A stretch of DNA of 64,000 nucleotides, taken from assembly GCA_030549335.1 (NCBI GenBank), contig CM060197.1:48015654-48079653 (forward strand), written 5' to 3'. Shown here piece after piece: positions 54,900 to 64,000 of this stretch. This DNA comes from Pontederia crassipes (Eukaryota; Streptophyta; Magnoliopsida; Commelinales; Pontederiaceae). A program made the position numbers and the translations under genes. Numbering within the stretch: the first letter of the stretch is position 1; each line of letters opens with the position of its first letter. Under the pieces are notes generated by a model. The model ran no database searches. It had not been told where the DNA came from and was given only the letters and a program-made list of their open reading frames with translations.

Positions 54900-57170
54900 T
54901 CAAGGTGTCAACCACCGAGATGAAGCCACGTGTTTAATCAATCAGGAGCCTTTCGCTGATAGTACCCCCCCAACACCCCCACACCACCCCCACAAGGTGG
55001 GTCTTAATTTCAATGAATGTGTTATTTTTGCTCAGAAGTTCATGGCCAAAAGACACGGTAATTTTTCAGAAATTTTGTGATTCTTTTAATTTTTATAAAT
55101 CTCTTTTAAATTATCATAATTTTTCGTATCTAAGTTTAAATTATAAATTTATTTAATTTATCCCTAAATTATCGCGCACGATTTGTTCACTTTAATTTTT
55201 TCGTCTACTTCATTTATATTTTTCGTTATTTTTACTTTTTTCGTTTATGAAAAGATTAAATTATCTTTTCTTCTAAAAAAATATGATATAACAAATAAAA
55301 AAATAAAAAATCATTGGAAGAATTAAAGTGATAAAAAAATTGTTATTTCTAAAAAAGTCTAAATTATCCTCTCCAATGTTTTTCTTTTTTATATTTAATA
55401 TTTGATGTGTTATGAAGGGAGGGGTAATTTAATTTTTTAATAAATGGATAAAATTAAAAAGTATGGGAAAGCCTAAGAGAAGTAGACAGAATGAATAAAA
55501 AAATTTAATGGTTTATATTTTTTTTTTCAATTGACTTGACGACTTCTCAGTCTCCGAATAGAGTTGCCACTGCCCATGCATAGCTTTGATATCCTTTGGG
55601 AAAGATATATACTTGGTTCCTTTGTTTTTTTTCCTAACGTGTTGAGCACAAGGCTCTAACACCTAAACGACAAATAGAAAAATTATTATGGGCATGCCAT
55701 AAAATATTTTGGAATCATTCTCCAACTTTATCACCATATTATCGTATTATAAGTGGAAAAGTATATGCATATATATAATTATTTTTTCCTGGCTTATGCT
55801 TTAGGGTTAAAAATGAGAATCCATAATAATTTGAGGAAGGATTAAGAAAATAATTCTAAAGATTAAGCATTTGAATATATACAATTTAAGCTAACAAATC
55901 ACGTTAATCATCACAGAAAATAACAAGAATGTCTTTGAAACGTTTATTCATTATTTTTCACATACAATTTTGATTGACCTAATTTGAGGGCCCTTGAAAG
56001 TAGACCTGCACAGAATGTAGAAAAAAGAAGTTTCAATTTTTTTTTAAAAAACCATAATAATGGAATTTTTTTTCTTGACCTAATTTCAGGGCACTAAAAA
56101 ATTTACGGAAATCCTCTATTGTTCTTTTGCTTCTAGTTAAAGTATGAACTATGTTTTTTTTGTACACTAAATTTTTAACATAAAAACTAAAATTTAAAAG
56201 AAACCCAAAGTATAAGAAGAAACACGATTTACAAAAAATTATCACTGATAATTCATATAAAAAGGAGTTGATAACAACTTAACTTAGAATGAAAAGCACT
56301 AAGAAATTCTTTGTGATTTGATGTTGGTATCAGTATCACTTCTTTTAGTAGACAAGGATAGAAGTCCTAAGAAATGTAATTTATTGATAACAGAAAACGA
56401 CTTAAGAATCAATTTATAACATGGATGTAAAATTCCGTTCAAGTTGCGAAACAAATAAATGGCATCTTCTCTTTCTTTTTTTAATTTAATTTCGGAGTCA
56501 AAATTCAAGAGTTTGGTCACAAAACAAAAATGTCAATTTTATAGATTTTTTTTGCAACATCATTGACTCTAACTAATTTTTTTCCCTGAAACATTTGATT
56601 AATATACAACAACATAGAAGAACAACTATTGGAACTTTATTTTCTTCCCCACATTTTAATTAGTACTTTAAAAAAATCATAATTTTATATCCTTAGTTAA
56701 TTGTCATCAAACTTCTTGTGTTCCAAGATCATGTGCTAACACACATATCGATTATATGATTAACAACTAAATCTTATAATTAATTTTGTATGAATTAATT
56801 CACATGTGTTCATTTTTAATTCCGAAACAACCTGTGTTTTTCGGATGTTGAAAAATACAAATTTGCACATCACGGCAAGTTTTATATATATATATATATA
56901 TATATTTCAAAGTTAATTATGTCCCTTGGCCCTACGTCACCATATTCCTTTTTCCCTATTACTTACATCATTATTCCTTTCAAAATTAAACATAAAAAGA
57001 AAAGAAAAAAGCAGAACAGAAGAATTACAAAAGGCCGTGTGGTAGGCATTAACGCCGTTCTCTGCAGGAAGTATTGTTGATGTCACCGGTCGTCGTCGTC
57101 GTCCTCGCTGGTTCGGCGCGGTTGCTCCATCCCATCCCAACTCCCTCCACAGATGGGCACAGAGCACCCA

Positions 57171-57207
<37 letters not shown>

Positions 57208-57630
57208 TATTGCGTGCATGAATGGGACTTATAACCTATATCAATCACGATCCATGGCATCCATCCATGTTTGGTCTGTTCTCTCTACTCCACGAACGTT
57301 GCCGTCGTTCTTAATTTCCACGTACGTGCACGTATTACACGCGCTGTACGTTATCATATACAAGAATTAAGTGGCATTAACGACCCAGTACACGTTTAGT
57401 TGACAAATTATTATGTCGGGAACTATATGTAATAATGAATCGAGCTAAAAGTATATAATAATGCTTCGAGTGCATCCATTGCCATTTGGACGAAACATGC
57501 ATAATACAGTCGTATCATTGAAACATAAATAGTCACCACAATCAGCATTTAAATGAAACACACATGGATATATATATGTATTCATACCCTTAATGGGGCG
57601 CATGTTGGCTACATCATGTTTGTCAAATTC
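54900..57630. other. Intergenic AT-rich DNA between the two HMA genes
   Basis: Mostly AT-rich, with (TA)n near 56885-56907 and a (CT)n tract at 57174-57203. Short open frames (for example near 56033, 56299 and 56937 on the minus strand) have no recognisable domain. No gene supported. Confidence 0.4.
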
Positions 57631-57636
57631 TTAGAG

Positions 57637-57880
57637 GTGGGATGTGTTAAGAATATAAAATTAATGATGTTATTCTTTTTAATAATTTAAGTTTTTAAAA
57701 AAATGGTCAAATTAAATTTAGCATAATATCAAAGGTCCTGAATTTAAATTTCATTAAACTCTTATTAAAAAAATAATTTCCTCTCTTAATTGTCACGTAT
57801 TGAACTTGGACTAGATCAAAAAGTTATCGACAATCCATACTCAAGGAAGTGTTACGAATATAAAATTAATAATATTACTC
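57637..57880 (+). repeat. Second copy of the intron-1 dispersed repeat family
   Basis: AAGAATATAAAATTAATGATG followed by TTATTCTTTTTAATAATTTAAG matches the minus-strand unit at 24695-24898, and ACGAATATAAAATTAATAAT at 57855-57876 is a further partial copy. Confidence 0.45.
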
Positions 57881-58352
57881 TTCTTAAAAAGGAGATAGAA
57901 AAGACAAGCGGAAGTAAAGAAGGCACTTGCACAGAGGAAATGGTAGAAGACGAGGAAGAGAAGAAGGAAAAGTAACTGGAAAATGAAAATTCTATTCAAG
58001 ATATGGATAAATGATTACAACTGCTCGGACAATCGAATTACAAGCATTAAATCTATATTTATACTAATGCAGGAACCGATATACAAGAAAGATTAAACAG
58101 GTACATTAAAGTGCTACGCTAATGTTCGATGACAACTCTGTAGAGCTGCTACAATCGGTTTCTCCAGTGAAGTAGAGGTGAGCCGAGCTGATCCTGAGCA
58201 TGTGAAGACGACGACACTGTGGTTGCCAACAGCAGGTGGGAGGCTGATTCGCATTGCACACGATATTGACGCCGCCGCCCTCTGGGCGAAAGCATGGAGG
58301 CGGCGCCGCACGAGCAGCAGCGGAAGCAGCCCTCGTGCGCACGGAAGCAGGG

Positions 58353-59092
58353 TCACGGCTTGAACCAGCTGCTGCACGGTTGGGGGCTAGGCCAGGGAGG
58401 GCATGGGTACACCGGCGGGGGCGGAGGGCATGGACACCACGGCGGTCGAGGCCATTGACACACGGGCGGGGGCGGAGGGCATCGACACCATGGCCGCCGA
58501 GGACATGGGCACACGGGCGGGGGCGGAGGCCGAGGGCATGGACACGGGGGATTAGGATCAGGCTTAGGCGGGTCCGGCTTGATCCTGATGCAGATGATGA
58601 CGTCGCTGGCCTTATAGCGCAGCTGTCTGAATAGGCGTTCAGGGTCGAACGGACCGGAGACGATGACCGTGTCCTTATCATCGAAGGAGATCGTCTTGAT
58701 TGGCTCGCATCCTCCAGCGATGCACATAAAGAAGATCATATTATATGGATAGTCAAATAGGTGCACGTAGCGAGAGCATCAACACATATTATAACATGCA
58801 TTGCATGCATGCAGATGAAGGAAGCTAGAACCAATAATGGCTACACGTGAAATTAATATTTGGTGTAGATTAATAAACTAGTAATAACGTACTTTGGAGT
58901 TCGCATAAGACCCATTGGATTTTGTTTTTGCTGTAGGAGCACTTGAGGTCCACTGTTATTATCAACGTAGCTTCCTGTTTTGAGAGATTAGAGAGAGAGA
59001 GAGAGAGCTTAGTTAATATATGGCAAAAAAAAGAAGCCAAACCCAGAACTGAGCTACCTTGAAGCTAGAAGATATTTTACCTTCCCGGCCAT
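58353..59092 (-). CDS. HMA-like proline/cysteine-rich protein with degenerate metal site, three exons
   Basis: Exons are 59081-59092 (MAGK), 58893-58974 and 58353-58711, exactly parallel to the first HMA gene (12, 82 and then a long third exon), giving 150 aa. The domain reads [20 protein letters not shown]: the second cysteine of CxxC is replaced by serine, so the metal site is incomplete. [19 protein letters not shown] and [11 protein letters not shown] keep the fold. The tail is shorter ([18 protein letters not shown] and similar, ending SSWFKP) and lacks a CaaX end. It is a tandem paralogue that probably kept the protein-interaction tail while losing copper- or zinc-type binding. The 5' UTR contains a very long CT repeat. 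Confidence 0.83.
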
Positions 59093-59095
59093 TGT

Positions 59096-59098
<3 letters not shown>

Positions 59099-59187
<89 letters not shown>
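59099..59187. repeat. (AG)44 microsatellite in the 5' UTR of the second HMA gene
   Basis: An uninterrupted AG run of about 89 bp on the plus strand (CT on the transcript) ends 6 bp before the ATG at 59092. Shorter GA tracts occur in the first introns of both HMA genes (54744-54766, 58989-59007). Confidence 0.9.
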
Positions 59188-59190
<3 letters not shown>

Positions 59191-59222
59191 TCAATGCGGA
59201 GGGTGGCAGGGGCTTGGACCTT

Positions 59223-59232
59223 CTATATAAAA
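59223..59232 (-). promoter_or_regulatory. TATA box of the second HMA gene
   Basis: Minus-strand TTTTATATAG about 130 bp upstream of the ATG; corresponds in position to the TATA of the first HMA gene if the expanded CT repeat is discounted. Confidence 0.6.
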
Positions 59233-59895
59233 GAGACCTGCACAAGGTCTCTGCCAAACGAGATGAAAAGACGTCTCAACTAATCAACCTTGGCGTCGAC
59301 AAAAGCAGCATATAAATTGTTGATAATTATTAATTAACAGGACAATTATTAAAAGGTGGAAGGTAATGTCGAGTTTCTTTGGCAAAACAAAAATTGTTTG
59401 TGAAAGAACTTAGCAACTTATAGCCACGCATGTTATATGTAAATTTAATTTTACAAAAAAAAAAAAACAAGAAACTTGGAGCATTCTCCATCAAAATGCC
59501 CTCCTAATATACTTTTGGAAGCCTGCTTGTTGCTAGGTGAGATGAGACTTGCTAATGGAAAAAACAAGGTCGAGTTTTTTTCCTTCTTTTATTCCTTAAA
59601 GACAAGGTTTGGAAAGTAAAATACGAGAACCACTGAGAGATAAAAACTTCAAAACGGGGGGAATAGCTGCAGGAGAAATCAAGGTAAGCTCAGGATGCCT
59701 CGGTAATCCAACTGAATAACAGGTACAGGTAGGAATTAGGAGAATTCTCTTTCAACTAAGGAACAGGTAGGAATTAGGATCACCGAATTACCAAATTAGA
59801 TGACAATATGGTATCTGCTTGATGTGGAAAAGAAGAATTAAAAGATTATTCAATCTCAAAAAGTCTTTTTTTATTATAGATGTAAATGAAATTAG
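59233..59895. other. Intergenic DNA, no gene recognised
   Basis: Contains a small duplication (ACAGGTAGGAATTAGGA at 59727-59745 and 59762-59780). Nothing else recognised. Confidence 0.4.
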
Positions 59896-60364
59896 CCGTC
59901 TAGGGGAGAACATGATACTGGGTCGGATGGGTTCGGAAAAATCGAGAATAAAATCGAAAATGATATTGGGTCAAAAACGTATTTTAAAAAAATAAAAAGA
60001 TATAGATCTATAGAAGTTAAGATAATTAGCAAACTTAAATCACAATTTAACCAAATAAATATCAACTTACTAGAATATTATGTCAATATATCATATGATA
60101 AGATAATAATTTTTTAAACATTTCAAAATGAACAAGTAATTATCAAATAATTAAAACTATATCAATATTATTAATTTTTTTTTATTATAATTGGGTCGAG
60201 CCCTGAGTCAATTCTTTATATGTTGGACCCGATTCCGAATTGGAACCTATCGAATTTTTTTATTTCTTTGATCCGGATTCGACCCGATCTATAATAGGGT
60301 CAAAAATATTTTTTGAAAAATTGGATCGGTGCGATCCGGGTCGTCCCCGACCGTGCTCACCCCG
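59896..60364. mobile_element. MITE-like element with GGGGWGARCAYG inverted ends
   Basis: The left end (T)AGGGGAGAACATG and the inverse of the right end, GGGGTGAGCACGG, are similar. GGGTCGGATGGGTTCGG on the left is mirrored by GACCCGGATCG-type motifs on the right (60330-60345). CGTCT adjoins both ends, a possible target duplication. AT-rich interior, no coding sequence. Confidence 0.45.
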
Positions 60365-60367
60365 CGT

Positions 60368-62149
60368 CTTCTATTGAAAATGCCACTAAACACCTGAAAA
60401 GGCCCAAGGAGATGCCACACGAGACACCAACCCAATAAAGAACATGATGCTTTAATGTAGAGAGTGTGGTGAGAAAGGTTGGCTTGGTTGAGCCAGCTTT
60501 CACACTGCCTCATTATTTACTCAATTGTCCCTATTCCTTTATGGGGCTCATTTCTTTCTTCATTTGAATTTTATTGATGTTGGACAACTTCAGTAAGGGA
60601 AGATAAGAAAAAAGAGAGATGATAAGTTTGTTATTTTGTTAATATCAAGTAGCATCGATTATTAATCATATGGCATTGTTTTTTGTTGGTTACTGTTCAC
60701 CCATGACTCTTTTCTTTAAAGTTATAGCACTTTGTCACACTCCGGAGTGATTGGTGGTAGATTATCAGTAAAAAATATCTACTTATTTTTCTAAAAGTAC
60801 TAAACAACAATTAAATAAGAATAAAATCATCAACTTGTTAACACAGATTTTAAGTATGGTTTAATCTGGTCAGAAGTTTGTCTGACAGAATGTTGTATTC
60901 TATCAATTTAGTGAAATACAAGATATTCCATCTAAAAGTTGAAGGACAAATTACTGTAGCTGACTGACTAGTTGAATGAAATTAGTCAGACAATCGAACT
61001 TTTTTTTTCTATCTGTGTTATCTTAAAATTAATATAAAAAGACAGTGGTCATTTTGTGATATTTATTCTTACCTTCTAATATATCAATCAAACACTAATA
61101 AGAATAATAATTTCATTATTATTAGAATAATATTTTTAACAACCAAATACGAGTAAGAACAAATGTAAAGAATATCATATTCAAACAAATATAATCGTCT
61201 ATACTTCTTATCTATATTCCTAAACCAAACGGCCCTGGAAAGTTCATGGTAATGGTCCAAAAATACATCCTAAATTTTCTCTCAACACTGTCTAGACGTT
61301 TCCTGAGACGTTATGAAAAACGTGACCTTTCTAGTTTGACTTGACGACTATATTGATTAGACAACAAAAGAATATAAATTATGTGAAAGAAACTAAAGTA
61401 AACACAAAAAAGTTTAAAATGGGATCAGTATCCCAACCGAATTCAATTGAATTTTAACTGGTTGAACCAATTTTTTAAATAATTAAATAAATTTAATATT
61501 TATTATTTATGAACATATATTAGTTTAAATAATAATTTTAGTTTATTTAAATATATCATTACTAATATAATAGTCTAAATTTATTCTCAGCCCAAAACTC
61601 TCTTTTATTTTATATTTTATATTATATTTTCAATTGACTTATATTTTTATTATTTTTACATAAATAATAATTTTATTCTATTTCCAATAATGCATTCCAA
61701 TAATATTAGATATTAGGAACATCTAAATTTTTGCTTTCACATTAATTTTTATAAATCATACATTTCAATTTTAAAGCAATATTTTATTTTTTGGATGTAT
61801 TATTAAAATCATTTTTTTGATATCAACGATGATCAAGTATGCATTTACAATCATAAATAATTTGTTCATTCATTCATGTGTAAAAGATATATATATGAAA
61901 AATTGAGACGACTCTAAGATAAAAGAGGTCCTAGGAATATCATTCGTTGATGAGTTGTATTCACTTCTTTGTCAACAAATTTTAGTGATAATAATTTATT
62001 GATGACATCGTCTATAAGTGACGCCCCAAATTGTAAATGTTCAACCGAAAGTAAACCTAAATTTCTAACTCTTTGTAGATTACTATGTCAAGTCCATTTT
62101 TGCATGGGGTTATAACATCTTGGCCTTCTTTTAATGCCAAGTCTACTTT
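60368..62149. other. AT-rich intergenic DNA, no gene recognised
   Basis: Very AT-rich. I found no frame with a recognisable domain and no element boundaries. Confidence 0.4.
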
Positions 62150-64000
62150 TCGTCCTTAGAGTATCTTGCATCTATGGTTCATCGGTGAAGTATATATTGC
62201 TCAGGTAACTTTGTCACACTTTTTTTACGAAGGACATGTAAAATATGAGAACAAAATATGCCATCTTGTTCAAACTTTTTGCATGAACATTTTATCAAAA
62301 TATTTTGATTGTGTTCATACTCCACAATGTATTTGCCTTCATCTTGAGTCTCCAAAAGATAAACAGAGTAGACAACTTTATCACCATCCTTCATAACCTT
62401 TTGTGTTGAAAACAATGAAGAATCATCATATTCTGCTTGAAATTTAGAGAACACATTTTGCGTGTATATCTTTTCCTCATGAGCCTCTAATGGATATTTG
62501 CTAATTGAAGCAGCTTTAGTATTTATGGTGCTAAAATCTTCACATTCTTCAATATTACGATGATATTGAATAGCTCTATCATAATATTGTACAAAGTCAT
62601 ATAATGAAGTATGTGCATTCACAAATTCATCAAAAAATGCATTTATACTTTCCGCCCTTTGGGTTGTACGCATTCCTGCTGTGAAAATATTTTGAAAATA
62701 TAATGGTATCCATTGTTGACGTTCGTTGTACATATTTTCTATCCAATGCTCATCAGGAATAGTGAACTTTTTCTTTAATAGAAGCCATCTCTTCTCAAAT
62801 TCATCTGTACTTGTTGATCTCATTATCCATGCATTAAAATAGTATTTGAAAGTATCGCGTGCATATAAATCTTGCAAATTAAATATTGCATTTCTTGTAA
62901 TATGCCAAAAATAATATATATGGTGTATGTGGGAAAACTTCACGGATGACATTACCCATTGCAATGTCTTAATCAGTAATTATATAATTGGGAAATTTTT
63001 CATTCATACATTCTAGCCAATAGCCAAACAAATGTTTCCTCGGTTTCATCGGTCAATAAAACACAATCAAATAAGCATGAATGCCTATGATGATTGATTC
63101 CAGTGAATGGTGCGAATGGCATGAGAAATTTATTTGTCCTATATATGTTGTATCAAATACTACAACATCCCCAAAAGTCATATAACTTTCTCTTGCTCTA
63201 TCATCTGCCCAAAAAAATTCATTAATGTGCCATCTTCATCCCATTCCCATCTATGAAAAAACTTGGAGCATCATTTATTTTCATTTAAAAATAAGAAATT
63301 ACACTAATGCATTCTTTATCGATTGTGCTTTTTCTTTTCCCTCTCAATTGGTCAATACATTGTTGAGCTGTAATTGATGATTCACCTGAATAGTTAAGGG
63401 CTTTAGCTATAATTGATGGGCCAACTCCAGTAGTGTGTAAGGTATACATGACTTGTATAGAAGCATATGATATTTCTTTATGTGAACGTAGATTTGTTGC
63501 CTTTGAAGGAGTAGCCAAAAGATGAGTGTGTTTTTCAATAAATTGTCTCACCTTCCACTCTTCATCTTTTCTTTCACCAACATAAAAATGTGCAAGGCAA
63601 TTATGTCTGACTTCTCTTTTTTGTTTTGTTAGCTTTCCTCTGCTATGTTTTAAATCATTTTGTCCTTCTTTTGAACAGACAAAATTTTTACTAACAATTT
63701 TTTCCGACACTTTTGACCTATGGGAATAAGACTTCCGCACAGAAAAACCAGTCAATCGAACATACGCATTATAATACTTATATGCTTCAATATATGTATT
63801 AAAAGTCATGCCAACAAATGATTTTGTAACGTGATAGAATTTCACATGACTATCATAATTGCCTTGAACTTCTTCATTATTATTGATATTTTCAAAATTG
63901 TTATATAGAAAATTTTTAACATAATAAATATGATATATGTCAAAGAATTTTGAATTAAACAAAGGACACATGTACCTCTCAAGATATGAATTCTTCAATT
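62150..64000 (-). pseudogene. FAR1/FRS-like (MULE-derived) gene, broken, runs to right edge
   Basis: The minus-strand frame 63285-63998 contains the FAR1 DNA-binding domain (VGMTFNTYIEAYKYYNAYV, LTGFSVRKSYSHRSK, FVCSKEGQ) and the following linker (AKALNYSGESSITAQQ). 62965-63284 holds the MULE transposase start (WEWDEDGTLMNFF, YMTFGDVVVFDTTY, TDETEETF) but split over frames by several frameshifts. 62179-62964 resumes with FEKRWLLLKKKFTIPDEHW, RTTQRAESINAFFDEFV and a SWIM zinc finger (CSCKKFEQDGIFCSHILHV). A TGA replaces the Trp usual after YILHR, and similarity continues to about 62150. FAR1-related proteins are transcription factors domesticated from Mutator transposases; this copy is a dead gene or a dead MULE. 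Confidence 0.8.

Overview
This is plant nuclear DNA: intron-containing genes, an AT-rich background, dense nested transposons, plant NLR genes, a plant-type DEK gene, and HMA/proline-rich proteins of the Pi21 class. The gene set (SAG39-like papain proteases, intronless RPS2/RPS5-type CNLs, Pi21-like HMA proteins) would fit a monocot outside the grasses, but the species cannot be fixed from the sequence; this is a low-confidence inference.

Layout. 1-8.8 kb: two SAG39-like cysteine proteases on the minus strand (the first cut by the window edge), separated by a non-autonomous CACTA element with a perfect 3-bp target duplication and a complete but decayed Ty1/copia element. 8.8-16.7 kb: two short inverted-repeat elements, then an L1-type LINE tail split by a second, internally deleted copia element. 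18.2-25.9 kb: an 11-exon DEK chromatin-protein gene (minus strand), whose introns hold a SINE, a foldback element, a local tandem duplication and an apparent 5' half of an elongator tRNA-Met. 27-35.2 kb: AT-rich DNA, a GC-rich low-complexity block, and a minus-strand LINE carrying a solo LTR.

35.4-38.9 kb: a 3.5-kb inverted-repeat transposon that has captured at least two gene fragments, one recognisably the 3' end of a DnaJ (ANJ1-like) gene. It lies directly upstream of a TATA box plus telo-box promoter that appears to drive a previously hidden cluster of four box C/D snoRNAs (39.75-40.39 kb). These have terminal stems and antisense elements matching conserved rRNA segments; two are tandem copies of a U59-type guide.

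43-50.4 kb: a receptor-kinase remnant, a seven-copy tandem repeat, then two tandem CNL disease-resistance genes. The first is intact. The second has lost its native start and, by an in-frame deletion of about 522 bp, the whole P-loop to kinase-2 core of the NB-ARC, yet keeps a 789-codon reading frame. 53.8-59.1 kb: two paralogous three-exon HMA/proline-cysteine-rich genes (minus strand); the first keeps the CxxC metal-binding motif, the second has lost its second cysteine. 62.1-64 kb: a decayed FAR1/MULE-type transposase-derived gene.

Expressed candidates are the two proteases, DEK, the snoRNA transcript, NLR1 and the two HMA genes. NLR1, NLR2 and the HMA pair form a plausible defence neighbourhood, though no functional link can be shown from sequence alone.
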